A stretch of 64,000 nucleotides of DNA from DASZBX01 sp035943635 (GTDB lineage Bacteria; Actinomycetota; Actinomycetes; Streptomycetales; Catenulisporaceae): positions 400,106-464,105 of the forward strand of contig DASZBX010000148.1 of assembly GCA_035943635.1 (NCBI GenBank), given 5' to 3'. The notes below the pieces were generated by a model. That model did no database searches. It was not told the DNA's origin and worked only from the letters and a program-made list of their open reading frames with translations. Shown piece by piece: positions 45,978 through 54,964 of the stretch. Position numbers and translations under genes: made by a program. How positions within the stretch are numbered: position 1 is the stretch's first letter; every line of letters begins with the position of its first letter.

Positions 45978-46100
45978 TTAGTAGTTGATCTGCTGTAGGT
46001 GCCATTGCCCGTCGTACCACGTGTCCTGGACGCGTCCGGTGGTGTCGAGGTACGTGAAGTGCTGCTGGTTGTTGTACACGCTCACATACAAGTCGTCCAT
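45978..46100 (-). CDS. 40-aa lectin-blade-like miniprotein
   Basis: A complete gene of 40 codons: it starts MDDLYVSVYNNQQHFTYLDT and ends WHLQQINY before TAA. The sequence resembles one blade of beta-propeller lectin repeats (QQHFTYLD, DTWYDGQWHLQQIN), which normally occur several times in one protein. ATG 46100 has an excellent AGGAGGGG site four bases upstream, and the gene lies between its own upstream region and the terminator of the next block, so translation is likely. No signal peptide is visible. It is lower in GC than neighbours. It may assemble as an oligomer or be a relic of a longer protein. Confidence 0.72.
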   Translation of the reverse strand: MDDLYVSVYNNQQHFTYLDTTGRVQDTWYDGQWHLQQINY

Positions 46101-46217
46101 GACCCCTCCTAGTGAGATCCCGCCTCCCGCATACACCTTGGTGCGCCGCGGTAACAGCCAGGTAATGCCTGCCGCCGAACCCTGTGAAACCCGGAAACCC
46201 TTACCCCCGCACGGAAA

Positions 46218-46266
46218 AGGCCTCGGGCCGGGAACCATCATCACGATGGTTTCCGGCCCGAGGCCT
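46218..46266. terminator. Long 21-bp hairpin after the GlpR-like gene
   Basis: Arms 46218-46238 and 46246-46266 pair with a single G-T wobble around the 7-base loop CATCACG. It is 60 bp after the stop of the minus-strand membrane-protein gene and separates it from the miniprotein. Confidence 0.85.
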
Positions 46267-46326
46267 ACTGTCGTCAGCCGCGCCGCCGGTTCTTCCCGGC
46301 CGTCGGCGGCGCCTTCACCCGTCCGC

Positions 46327-47190
46327 TCAGCCGTTCGCGGCCCGGGGCAGGGTAGCGTCCGTGGTCGCCGCGTAACGGTCCGCCCGGGCCCGCGCGGCGG
46401 CCGTCCGGCGCCGGGCCGACTGGGCCCGGCGCAGCTCCTCGGCCTCCGCCTCGGCCGCCTCCGCGGCCCGCTCGCGCTCCCGCCGGGCCCGCTCGGCCGC
46501 GGCCGCCAACCGGGCCTGCGCCGCGGCCGCCGCCCGGCGACCGGCCAGCACGGTGGCCCGCTCCCGCTCGTCCTTGCGCAGCCACACGATGTAGGCGGAC
46601 AGCACCAGGGCCGGAACTGCCATCGCCCACAGCATCGTCGGACCGAGGTCCGCAGTCACCAGGGTGCCCAGCGTGGTCGCCGTGAACAGTATGGTCACCA
46701 CGCGCCGACGCCGGTTTATCACGTTCACCCGGCGGCTCTCGGCGGCCTCGGCCCGCGCCGCGGCGGCCGGTCCGGTCTTGGCGGTGCGCTCCGGCGTGGC
46801 ACGCTCCCGGTCCACCCGGGCGGTGACCGTGGTCCGGGCGGCCGGTCCGGTCGCCGCAGCGGTCTTCTTCGCCGCGGCCGGACGCTTGGCGGGGTCGACC
46901 GGTTTCGCCGTGCTCCGGCTCGCGCCGCCGGCCCGCGCCGCGGCCGGCGCGGCCTTGGGCCGGGTCCGCTCGGCCGCCTCGCCGGCCGCCGGGACGTACC
47001 CGGTCTGCCCGACCGCGACCGGAAGCCGACGCTCGAACGACTCCTTGTTCGACAGGACCTTGATGGCTGTGGCGTAGCGCCGCGTCTGCCTGGCCCGATT
47101 CAGCTCGTCCTCGCGACGCAGCCACATAGGTACCAGGTAGACCGCCCAGGCCATGACGATGACCGCGTAAATGAGTCCGCTGCTGCTCAT
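46327..47190 (-). CDS. Rv0996-like membrane protein, candidate GlpR receptor
   Basis: A 287-residue protein with a first helix at ~5-22 (LIYAVIVMAWAVYLVPMWL), the conserved-looking LRREDELNRARQTRRYATA, a long Ala/Arg/Lys-rich linker, two helices at ~165-205 (VVTILFTATTLGTLVTADL, LWAMAVPALVLSAYIVWL) and an Ala/Glu/Arg coiled-coil tail. The position beside rimJ and moeA matches Rv0996 in M. tuberculosis and, to my knowledge, GlpR of C. glutamicum, the membrane receptor for the MoeA-like division protein Glp. Role in division here is inference. ATG 47190. Confidence 0.72.
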   Translation of the reverse strand: MSSSGLIYAVIVMAWAVYLVPMWLRREDELNRARQTRRYATAIKVLSNKESFERRLPVAVGQTGYVPAAGEAAERTRPKAAPAAARAGGASRSTAKPVDPAKRPAAAKKTAAATGPAARTTVTARVDRERATPERTAKTGPAAAARAEAAESRRVNVINRRRRVVTILFTATTLGTLVTADLGPTMLWAMAVPALVLSAYIVWLRKDERERATVLAGRRAAAAAQARLAAAAERARRERERAAEAAEAEAEELRRAQSARRRTAAARARADRYAATTDATLPRAANG

Positions 47191-47447
47191 GGAGTCAACA
47201 GTAGAATCACCGGGCGATCGGAGGCAGCTGTTTTACGGCGTGTCGGCGAGAAATCATGCGATTGATCTGATTACTGAGATTTACGTGAGAAAGCTATGCC
47301 CGGTCTGACATAGCCTTATCCCAGTATTCACCCATTCGGGCGAGTAACCGCTCTTCGCGCCATGTGACCGGATCCGCCGGACCAGCGGATTCACCCGGAC
47401 CGCCGGGCCGAAACCGGTGTACCCCCGTTCGGGTCCGGCCGGGCCGC

Positions 47448-48077
47448 TCAGGCGTGTTGCAGGGTGCGCCAGCGCGCGATCATCCCCTCCGGGACCTCCT
47501 GCGCGGTGATCGCGTAGGAGACATGGTCGCGCCAGGCCCCGTCGATGTGCAGGAACTCCCGGCGCACGCCCTCGTCCCGGAAGCCGAGCTTCTCGGCCAC
47601 CCGCCGGCTCGGCGCGTTCTCCGGCCGCACGTTCACCTCGATCCGGTGCAGCCCGAGCCGCTGGAAGCAGTGGTCCACGGACAGCGCCAGCGCGCCCGGG
47701 ATGATCCCGCGCCCGGCCACCCGCTCGTCCACCCAGTAGCCGATGTGCGCCGAGCACAGCGAACCCCAGGTGATCCCGGCCACGTTCAGCTGCCCGACCA
47801 TCCGGGCCGGCCCGGGCAGCTCCGGCGCGTCGTACCAGACGTTGAACGGCAGCATCCGCCCGGCCGAGGCCTCGCGCCGGCCGCGGTGCACCAGCTCCCG
47901 GTACGTCAGCCGTCTGGCATAAGGCGTGTTCGGCGGCACGGTCGCCTCCCAGGGGGAGAGCCAGGCCCGATTGCGGGTCTGCAGCTCCTGCCACTGCCGC
48001 CCGTCCCGCGGATGCGGCGGGCGCAGGCTGATCGGCCCCTCGGTCAGGACCACCGGATAACCGCGGTAGGACTTCAT
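47448..48077 (-). CDS. rimJ: RimJ-type GNAT N-acetyltransferase
   Basis: A 209-residue GNAT protein of the RimJ/RimL type, which acetylates N-termini of ribosomal or other proteins using acetyl-CoA. It shows ISLRPPHPRDG at the start, IGYWVDERVAGRGIIPGAL (motif A pyrophosphate loop) and RIEVNVRPENAPSRRVAEKL with GFRDEGVRREFLHIDG. ATG 48077 overlaps the mog-like stop by 4 bp. The 257-bp gap to the membrane-protein gene holds only a small imperfect hairpin near 47293-47314. Confidence 0.92.
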   Translation of the reverse strand: MKSYRGYPVVLTEGPISLRPPHPRDGRQWQELQTRNRAWLSPWEATVPPNTPYARRLTYRELVHRGRREASAGRMLPFNVWYDAPELPGPARMVGQLNVAGITWGSLCSAHIGYWVDERVAGRGIIPGALALSVDHCFQRLGLHRIEVNVRPENAPSRRVAEKLGFRDEGVRREFLHIDGAWRDHVSYAITAQEVPEGMIARWRTLQHA

Positions 48078-48550
48078 GCCGTGTGGTCACCTCCGACCAA
48101 CTGGTCCAACGCGTGCCCGAGCAGCGGCAGCAGGACGTCCAGGCCGTCGCGCACCCCGCCGGCCGACCCGGGCAGGTTCACGATCAGGGTCCGCCCGGAG
48201 ACCGCCGCGATCCCCCGGGACAGCGCCGCGGCCGGGGTGGCGGCCAGGCCGCGGGCCCGGATCGCCTCGCCGATCCCGGGCACCTCGTAGTCGGCCACCG
48301 CGCGGGTGGCCTCCACGGTCCGGTCGGTCGGCGAGATCCCGGTGCCGCCGGTGGTCACGATCAGCCCGGCCCCCTCGGCCAGCGCCCCGCGCAGGGCCGC
48401 CTCGACCGGGGGCCCGTCCGCGGCCAGCACCGGACCGGTCACCCGGTGCCCGGCCCCGGCCAGCGCGGCCGCGATCACCGGCCCGGTGGCGTCCGGGTAA
48501 GTCCCGGCGGCGGCCCGGGTCGAGGCCGTGATGACGACCGCGTGCACCAT
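48074..48550 (-). CDS. MogA/MoaB-type molybdopterin-binding protein
   Basis: A 158-residue MoCF_biosynth-fold protein. VVITASTRAAAGTYPDATGP begins the family, and LIVTTGGTGISPTDRTVEA holds the TGGTG pyrophosphate-type loop. It probably adenylates molybdopterin before metal insertion. ATG 48550 with AAAGG upstream. It lies 57 bp after moaC and overlaps rimJ. Confidence 0.92.
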   Translation of the reverse strand: MVHAVVITASTRAAAGTYPDATGPVIAAALAGAGHRVTGPVLAADGPPVEAALRGALAEGAGLIVTTGGTGISPTDRTVEATRAVADYEVPGIGEAIRARGLAATPAAALSRGIAAVSGRTLIVNLPGSAGGVRDGLDVLLPLLGHALDQLVGGDHTA

Positions 48551-48607
48551 AGGTGATGACCTTTCACGTCCGGCTGGCGTCCGCGTAGTCTAGTGCCTCC
48601 GCGCGCG

Positions 48608-49153
48608 TCACCGACTCCAGTCCCCGCTCGTTCCGCCGCTCTTGGACTCCACCCGCACGTCCGTGATCACCGCGGCCGGATCCACCGCCTTGACCATGTC
48701 GACCAGGGTCAGCCCGGCCACCGCCACCGCCGTCAGCGCCTCCATCTCCACCCCGGTCCGGTCGGCCGTGCGCACCCGGGCCCGGATCAGCACCGCGTCC
48801 TCGGCCAGCTCCAGGTCCACGCTCACCCCGGCCAGGCCGATCGGATGGCACAGCGGGATCAGGTCGGGGGTGCGCTTGGCGCCCTGGATCCCGGCGATCC
48901 GGGCCACCGCGAGCGCGTCCCCCTTCGGCATCCCGGACCCGCGCAGCAGGCCGAGCACCTGCTCGGAGACCAGCACCCGGCCGGTGGCCACCGCGGTCCG
49001 GGCGCTGACCGGCTTGTCGGCCACGTCGACCATCCGGGCCGCGCCGGCCGCGTCCAGGTGGGTCAGCCGCGGCGGGCCCCCGTCGAACTTGTCGCCGTCG
49101 AACTCGTCCCCGGCGCCGGGGACGGCCGCGGGCACGGACTCGTCCCCGGTCAC
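48608..49153 (-). CDS. moaC: Cyclic pyranopterin monophosphate synthase MoaC
   Basis: A 181-residue enzyme for the second step of molybdenum cofactor synthesis. Segments include THLDAAGAARMVDVADKP, KGDALAVARIAGIQGAKRT, LIPLCHPIGLAGVSVDL and TGVEMEALTAVAVAGLTLVD. Its Asp/Gly-rich first 25 residues are not conserved. GTG 49153 overlaps the moeA stop (GTGA), so the two are coupled. Confidence 0.95.
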   Translation of the reverse strand: MTGDESVPAAVPGAGDEFDGDKFDGGPPRLTHLDAAGAARMVDVADKPVSARTAVATGRVLVSEQVLGLLRGSGMPKGDALAVARIAGIQGAKRTPDLIPLCHPIGLAGVSVDLELAEDAVLIRARVRTADRTGVEMEALTAVAVAGLTLVDMVKAVDPAAVITDVRVESKSGGTSGDWSR

Positions 49154-50394
49154 CGTTCCACCCGGCCTTCCGGCTGCTCCAGCAGGATCACGGTGAGCGT
49201 GTCCCCGGCACTGACCCGGGTCTTGTCGGCCGGCACGCAGATCAGGCAGTCCGCCTGCGCCAGACCGCCGAGCAGGTGCGAGCCGTGCCCGCCGACCGGC
49301 GAGACCGTGTACGACCGGCCGTGCTCCGGCGGGTCGATCTTGCCCCGGATGTACTGGGCCCGACCGGCCGGGGAGTCGAAGGTCTCCATGCAGATCAGCT
49401 CGGCCGTCTCCCGGTGCAGGTTCTGGTAGCCCATCAGCCTGCGCAGCACCGGGCGGACGAACAACTCGAAGGACACATAGGCCGAGACCGGATTGCCCGG
49501 CAGGGTGAAGATCGGGATCCGGTCCTCGCCGATCACCCCGAAGCCCTGCGGCTTGCCCGGCTGCATCGCCACCTGGTCGAAGGTGACCGTGCCGAGCCCG
49601 GACATCACCTCCTTGACCACGTCGTACGCTCCGACGCTGACCCCGCCGCTGGTGATCACCAGGTCGGCCCGGATCAGCTGGTCCTCGATCGTCTCCAGCA
49701 GCAGCGCGCCGTCGTCCGGGACCACCCCGACCCGGTACACGGTCGCCCCGGCCGCGCGGGCCGCGGAGGACAGGACGAAGCTGTTGGCGTCCGGGATCTG
49801 CCCCGGGCCCGGCTCGGTGCCCGGCTCGACCAGCTCGGACCCGGTGGAGATGACCACCACCCGCGGCCGCGGATGCACCACGGCCAGCTCGATTCCGGCC
49901 CCGGCCAGAAGCCCGAGCTGCCGCGGCCCGAGCAGGGTGCCGGCGGTCAGCAGCATCTGGCCGGCCCGGATGTCGTCGCCGCGCCGGCGGATGTGCTGGC
50001 CCGGCTCGGGCGCCCGGGTGATCGACACCTCGCCCTCGGCCGCGCCGTCGGTCCACTCCACCGGCACGATCGCGTCCGCGCCCGGCGGGACCGGCGCACC
50101 GGTCATGATCCGGGCGCAGGTGCCCGGCTCCAGCTCGGCCCACCCGGCCGCGCCGGCCGGCAGCTCCTGGCTGATCGGCAGCACCACCGGCTTGTCCTCG
50201 CCGGCGGACTCCACCTCCTGGAGCCGGACCGCGTAGCCGTCCATCGCGGAGTTGTCGAAGAGCGGCAGGTCGCGCGGGGAGTGCACGTCCTGCGCCAGGT
50301 GGTGCCCGTGCGCGTCCAGCAGGTGCTGGGCGAACGCGGGCAGCGGCTCGACGTGCTCGAGGACGTCGGCCAGATGCTCGTCCACACTCTTCAT
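49150..50394 (-). CDS. moeA: MoeA / gephyrin-like molybdotransferase, candidate Glp
   Basis: A 414-residue MoeA protein. N-terminal segments DLPLFDNSAMDGYA and ARIMTGAPVPPGADAIVPVEW are standard, and VVVISTGSELVEPG, VITSGGVSVGAYD and TLPGNPVSAYVSFELFVRP cover the MPT-binding domain. MoeA inserts molybdate into molybdopterin. A corynebacterial paralogue, Glp, instead binds FtsZ and the membrane protein GlpR; gene order here (moeA to rimJ to a GlpR-like gene) matches that locus, so this copy may have either or both roles. ATG 50394 has GGAG eight bases upstream. Confidence 0.93.
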   Translation of the reverse strand: MKSVDEHLADVLEHVEPLPAFAQHLLDAHGHHLAQDVHSPRDLPLFDNSAMDGYAVRLQEVESAGEDKPVVLPISQELPAGAAGWAELEPGTCARIMTGAPVPPGADAIVPVEWTDGAAEGEVSITRAPEPGQHIRRRGDDIRAGQMLLTAGTLLGPRQLGLLAGAGIELAVVHPRPRVVVISTGSELVEPGTEPGPGQIPDANSFVLSSAARAAGATVYRVGVVPDDGALLLETIEDQLIRADLVITSGGVSVGAYDVVKEVMSGLGTVTFDQVAMQPGKPQGFGVIGEDRIPIFTLPGNPVSAYVSFELFVRPVLRRLMGYQNLHRETAELICMETFDSPAGRAQYIRGKIDPPEHGRSYTVSPVGGHGSHLLGGLAQADCLICVPADKTRVSAGDTLTVILLEQPEGRVER

Positions 50395-50654
50395 GGTGTT
50401 CACTCCGTCGGTCGGCTTCCAGGTGGGCAGGTGCCCCCGCCGGCGAAGCACGTCGCGACACGGCCCCCCGGTCCGCCCCGGACAACAGGGCCGCGATCGT
50501 CGGATGCTCGGTGATCGCACTCCAGTTTACCGAGTGCCGGGCACCTCAGGAGGCGGTTTAGCAGGGAAGACCCACCCGCGGCGAAGCGATCGGCGCCGAA
50601 CCGGGCATCCAGGGCCGCCCGCGGAGCCCGCGCGGCCCCCGTACGGCCCGCGGC

Positions 50655-51395
50655 TCAGGACACCGAGGCGCCGTGCCCGCCGTCCCGGCCCGACCCGGCG
50701 TGCTCGCGCCGGCCGGCCCGGGCCGGCACCTCCCAGCAGTCCCCGCCGGCCTCCTTGGCCTGGGCCAGCGACTGGTCGGCGGCCCGCAACAGGGTGGTGG
50801 AATGGGTGGCGGACTCCGGATAGACCGCGGCGCCGATCGACACGGTCAGCCGGATCTCCTCCTGGTTCGGCTGCGCGCCGGGCAGGTGCTTGCGGGCCAC
50901 GTAACACAACCGCTCGGCCACCGCGGCCGCCCCCTCGGCGTCGGTCTCCGGCAACAGCACCAGGAACTCCTCGCCGCCGTACCGGGCGAAGGTGTCCACC
51001 GAGCGGATCTCCAGCGCCAGCCGCTGGGCCAGCTCCCGCAGCACGGCCGACCCGGCCTGGTGCCCGTGCGCCCGGTTGACCTGGCTGAAGTGGTCGACAT
51101 CACACATCAGCAGCGCGAACGGCCGCTTCGTCCGGGTGGACCGCTCGATCTCGCGGGCCAACGCGTCCTGCAGATACCGGTGGTTCCACACCCCGGTCAC
51201 CGGATCGGTCACGGAGAGCAGCTCCAAGGTGCTGCGGCCCTGCTCCAGCCCGGCCAGCTGCTTGCGCAGCAGCGCCAGCTCCTCGGCGGTGCGCGCGGAC
51301 TCGGAACGCAGCCGCCGGGCCAGCCGGACGGCCACCACGGCCAACACCAGGCAGGCCAGGGTGGTTCCGACGGAAACCCACTGAGTCGCAGTCAT
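50655..51395 (-). CDS. Membrane-anchored diguanylate cyclase (GGEEF)
   Basis: A 246-residue protein: one helix at ~6-26 (WVSVGTTLACLVLAVVAVRL), a coiled stretch (LALLRKQLAGLEQGRSTLEL), then a GGDEF domain. The active site reads RYGGEEFLVLL, a functional variant, and an RSVD product-inhibition (I-) site lies five residues upstream. It should make cyclic di-GMP, which controls development in Streptomyces through BldD. ATG 51395 is preferred to a longer frame of low coding quality. It occupies the place of galU in the mycobacterial block. Confidence 0.9.
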   Translation of the reverse strand: MTATQWVSVGTTLACLVLAVVAVRLARRLRSESARTAEELALLRKQLAGLEQGRSTLELLSVTDPVTGVWNHRYLQDALAREIERSTRTKRPFALLMCDVDHFSQVNRAHGHQAGSAVLRELAQRLALEIRSVDTFARYGGEEFLVLLPETDAEGAAAVAERLCYVARKHLPGAQPNQEEIRLTVSIGAAVYPESATHSTTLLRAADQSLAQAKEAGGDCWEVPARAGRREHAGSGRDGGHGASVS

Positions 51396-51537
51396 GGTCC
51401 AGCACTCACAGCCCTCGACGGGCCTGCATCCTCTCCGCGGTCGGCGCCAGCCTGCGGCACGTGGAACGCTCGGTCGCGCGCGGCGGAATAGAGTGGGAGA
51501 TCCGGCAACGACCCGAGCACAGCTTGCGAGTATCAGA

Positions 51538-52116
51538 ATGCCCGACCCGGCCAACGACAAAGCCACAAAGCGATCACGTTTCGTAAACAATCGCTTCACT
51601 TTGGGTGACCATCCCCGGTCCGAGGCGTCGGCCGCCTTGGCCCGGCGCCTGCTCGCCGCCCCGGAACTGGCCGCGGCCGGCGTCGTCTGCGCATATCAGG
51701 CCCTCGGCGCCGAACCGGACCCCGGCGCCCTGCTCGACCACCTTGCCGCCCGGGGCGTGCGCGTGCTGCTACCGATCCTGCTGCCGGACGGCGACCTGGA
51801 CTGGGCCGAACGCGCCGGAGACCTGGTCCGGGGCCGGCTCGGCCTGCTCGAACCGGCCGGCCCGAGGCTGGGCCCGGCCATGGTCGGCCGGGCCGACTGC
51901 GTCCTGCTGCCCGCCCTCGCCGTCTCCGCCGCCGGCGCCCGGCTCGGCCGCGGCGGCGGCTCCTACGACCGCGCCCTGGCCCGCACCCCCGCCCCGGTCT
52001 GGACCTGCGCCCTGGTCTACGACCACGAACTGGACGCCGACTTCCCGGTCGAACCACACGACCAACCGGTCCGGGCGGCGTGCTCGCCGTCCAGACTGGT
52101 GAGATTTCGGGACTGA
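51538..52116 (+). CDS. 5-formyltetrahydrofolate cyclo-ligase
   Basis: A 192-residue MTHFS-family enzyme that converts 5-formyl-THF to methenyl-THF. The middle VLLPILLPDGDLDWAE, DCVLLPALAVSAAGARLGRG and GRGGGSYDRAL are typical. The first 30 residues are less conserved and lower in GC; ATG 51538 is the likeliest start. It is divergent from the diguanylate cyclase and convergent with the acylase gene. This gene and moeA are neighbours in mycobacteria (Rv0992c-Rv0994). Confidence 0.93.
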   Translation: MPDPANDKATKRSRFVNNRFTLGDHPRSEASAALARRLLAAPELAAAGVVCAYQALGAEPDPGALLDHLAARGVRVLLPILLPDGDLDWAERAGDLVRGRLGLLEPAGPRLGPAMVGRADCVLLPALAVSAAGARLGRGGGSYDRALARTPAPVWTCALVYDHELDADFPVEPHDQPVRAACSPSRLVRFRD

Positions 52117-52148
52117 GCCGAGCGCCCGGGCCGGTGGCCCCGGCAAAA

Positions 52149-52196
52149 CAATCGGGCCCGGCATCCGGTGATGTACCCGGCTGCCAGGCCCGATTG
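52149..52196. terminator. Convergent hairpin between cyclo-ligase and acylase genes
   Basis: CAATCGGGCC (52149-52158) pairs with GGCCCGATTG (52187-52196), and four more inner pairs (GGCA with TGCC) extend it past a mismatch. It lies between the two converging stops. Confidence 0.75.
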
Positions 52197-52225
52197 CGAC
52201 CTGCCATCGATGGCTCCAAATCGCG

Positions 52226-54889
52226 CTACGGACTGAGCGTGAGCGTCTCCTTCGCCGCGGCCTTGGTCGCGCCCGGGCTGAACGCCCAGGGCAGGGTCTG
52301 CCCGGCCGCCCACAGCGGCGCTTGGTCGAGGTAGTTCGCGTCGTCGACGTGGCCCGACTCGCCGGTCTGGTTGATCCAGCGGGAGTGGTCCAGGTCGGAC
52401 AGGTCCACGATCATGCGCATCGAAGGTGCCATGGTCACCGTGAAGTCGCCGTTCGACAGGTCCCAGCTGGTCGCGTCGACCAGCGACGAACCGCCGGACA
52501 GCTGCTCGGCCGGGCCGTTGAGCAGCCACTGCACCGCGCTCGGGCCGGAGACCCCGAGGGTGCCGTCGTTCGGGGTGAGCGTGTGCACCCGGCCCCAGGT
52601 CCAGGCCGCCACGTTCTTGCCCATCTGCGAGGTCAGGTCCAGCCGGGCCTGCTCCAGCGCCTGGGTCAGGATCGTGTCGCGGGTCTCCTTGACCGGGGTC
52701 TTCGGATTGTCCCACCAGGTGCTGTCCGGCTGGTTGATGATCTGCTGGACCACGTCGAACCAGCGGTCCCCGCCGTCGAACTCCAGCGAGCTGAGCGAAG
52801 CACCGGCCGGGAACTTGTTCTGGAAGGTCAGCTTGAGCAGCTCGCTCCAGACGGCGTTGTAATACGCCGCGGCGCCGGAAGAGGCCGGCTGGGTGTAGTC
52901 CCAGTTCTTGAGCAGGTTCACCGCCGGCTGGGTGAAGGCGTTCACCTTCACGTTCAGCAGGTACGGCACCAGCAGCGCAGCCTCCGGGTTGTACGTGTCG
53001 GACTGGATCGACGCCATGTCCGTGGCCGAGATCTTGCGCCCGCCCGCGGTCATCTTCTCGATGTCGGCCGTTATCTGCTGCGAGCGGTATCCGTAGTCCC
53101 AGGCGCTGCCCAGGTAATATGGATAGCTCGGGCCGACCACCGCGTTGTTCGCCGTCACGATGTACCCCTGCGGCGGGTCGTACTCGTTCGGCAGCGCGGA
53201 GAACGGGATGTACCCGGTCCAGTCGTATTGGTCCGTCCAACCCGGGACCGGCCACAGCCCGGAGCCGTTCTTGCGGATCGGGATCTGCCCGGGCGCCTGG
53301 TAGCCGATGTTGCCCTGGGCGTCCGCGTAGATCAGGTTCTGGGCCGGCACGGTGAAGTCCGCCGCGGCCGCCCGGAACTGGGTCCAGTCCTGTGCCTTGT
53401 CGATCTCGAACAGGGAGTTCATGGTGCCGTTGGCCTGCAGGGCGGTCCACTGCAGGGCCACGCCGTACTGGATCCCGGGCGGGGCCGCCTCGGCCGGGTC
53501 GCCGGACCGGGCGGCCGGGGCCAGCAGGCCGACCTGCTTGTCGGTCGTGTCCGCATCCGAGATCAGCGGGCCGTGCCGGGTGGAGCGCACGGTGATCGTC
53601 ACCGGCTTGCCGCCGGCCACGTCGATCGTCTCGGTGTGCTCGGTCAGCGGGTACTCGGTGCCGTCGTACAGGTAGTCGTCCCCGTCGATCTTCTCCAGGT
53701 AGAGGTCGGACACGTCCGAGCTCTCATTCGTGAACCCCCACGAGATGCTCTGGTTGTGTCCGATGACCACACCGGGCATGCCCGGAAAGGAGTACCCGGT
53801 CACGTCGAACCCGCACTGCGCGTCGATCTGCACGCAGTGCAGCCCGACCTGGTACCAGATCGACGGCAGCGACGGCGACAGGTGCGGGTCGTTGGCCAGC
53901 AGCGGCTTGCCGGTCGTGGTCAGCGACCCGGACACCACCCACGAGTTCGACCCGGCCCCGCTGCCGGCCGGATCCGCCGGGCCGAGCTCCGCGGGCAGCT
54001 GGACGAGCAGGTCGGACACCTGGACCAGCTGCTGGCGGGCCGCCGCGGGCAGCGCGACCGGCCCGGCCGACGCCGAGGCCGGGGCCGCCGTGGTCACCGG
54101 GGACTGCTCGTACGTCGACCCGTTCAGCTGACCCTGGGTGACGATCGGCGAGTGCTGCGCGAACGGGTACGGCGGGTAGAGCTGGTTGATCTGGGCCACC
54201 GACATGGTCTGGGTCAGCAGCGAGCGGGCGATCTCGTCGTCCATCCCGGACTGCAGGTCCCAGGCCATCGCCTCCAGCCAGGCCACCGTGTCCACCGGGG
54301 TCCACGGCGCGGGCTTGTAGTCCTGCACCGTGCCGACCAGCGGCGCGCCGATCACCGTGTACTCGATCGACAACGAGGAGCCACTCGGGTGCGCGGCCAG
54401 GTAGTCGTTCACTCCTTCGGCGTAAGCCGCAAGGTACTGCTTCGAGCTCGGATCCAGCTTCGCGTACGAGGCCTGGGCCACCTGCTCCCAGCCGAGCGTG
54501 CGCACGAACTCGTCGGTCTGCAGGGCCCCGCTGCCCAGCAGGGATGCCAATGTTCCGGAAGTGATGTGCCGATCGACGTCCATCTGCCAGAATCGGTCCT
54601 GCGCCTGCACGTAGCCCTCGGCCAGGAAGAGGTCGGCGGAGGTCCGGGCGTAGATCTGCGGAATTCCGTTCTGGTCCCGCTCCACCTGCACCGGGGCGGA
54701 CAGGCCGGCCGCCCGCAGGTCGCCGCTGGTCTGCGGATACGACGAGTGCAGCGCCGCGGTGAAGGCCCAGGCCCCGGTGGCCGAGCCGATCACCAGGGCG
54801 GCCACGAGGAGGACGCCGGCGCCCAGGGCGAACCGGAACTTGCGCGAACTCTTGCGTGGCGCAGGTGCTGGCATAGGGTTAGTCCTCAT
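52226..54889 (-). CDS. Penicillin acylase family (S45) Ntn hydrolase, exported
   Basis: An 887-residue precursor. An N-terminal membrane or signal segment at ~20-43 (LGAGVLLVAALVIGSATGAW) is followed by the alpha-chain (VERDQNGIPQIYARTSADLF, GYVQAQDRFWQMD), a Ser/Ala linker, and the beta-chain starting at the predicted catalytic Ser in GAGSNSWVVSG. Active-site partner Asn is likely in GHNQSISWGFTN. The family cleaves amides such as acyl-homoserine lactones, penicillins or cyclic lipopeptides; the substrate is not evident. ATG 54889. Similar genes occupy this place in actinomycetes. Confidence 0.93.
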   Translation of the reverse strand: MRTNPMPAPAPRKSSRKFRFALGAGVLLVAALVIGSATGAWAFTAALHSSYPQTSGDLRAAGLSAPVQVERDQNGIPQIYARTSADLFLAEGYVQAQDRFWQMDVDRHITSGTLASLLGSGALQTDEFVRTLGWEQVAQASYAKLDPSSKQYLAAYAEGVNDYLAAHPSGSSLSIEYTVIGAPLVGTVQDYKPAPWTPVDTVAWLEAMAWDLQSGMDDEIARSLLTQTMSVAQINQLYPPYPFAQHSPIVTQGQLNGSTYEQSPVTTAAPASASAGPVALPAAARQQLVQVSDLLVQLPAELGPADPAGSGAGSNSWVVSGSLTTTGKPLLANDPHLSPSLPSIWYQVGLHCVQIDAQCGFDVTGYSFPGMPGVVIGHNQSISWGFTNESSDVSDLYLEKIDGDDYLYDGTEYPLTEHTETIDVAGGKPVTITVRSTRHGPLISDADTTDKQVGLLAPAARSGDPAEAAPPGIQYGVALQWTALQANGTMNSLFEIDKAQDWTQFRAAAADFTVPAQNLIYADAQGNIGYQAPGQIPIRKNGSGLWPVPGWTDQYDWTGYIPFSALPNEYDPPQGYIVTANNAVVGPSYPYYLGSAWDYGYRSQQITADIEKMTAGGRKISATDMASIQSDTYNPEAALLVPYLLNVKVNAFTQPAVNLLKNWDYTQPASSGAAAYYNAVWSELLKLTFQNKFPAGASLSSLEFDGGDRWFDVVQQIINQPDSTWWDNPKTPVKETRDTILTQALEQARLDLTSQMGKNVAAWTWGRVHTLTPNDGTLGVSGPSAVQWLLNGPAEQLSGGSSLVDATSWDLSNGDFTVTMAPSMRMIVDLSDLDHSRWINQTGESGHVDDANYLDQAPLWAAGQTLPWAFSPGATKAAAKETLTLSP

Positions 54890-54964
54890 CAGATTGCTGC
54901 TAGCTATCGCCGACCGCTTGGAGGATAGTGGTTGCGATCACTGTTCCGCTGGGAGGTTGAGCCG

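Noticed and set aside
52322..54928. A long plus-strand frame opposite the penicillin acylase gene
   Set aside because: The translation is His/Arg/Val-rich without known motifs; the minus strand encodes a clear S45 acylase.
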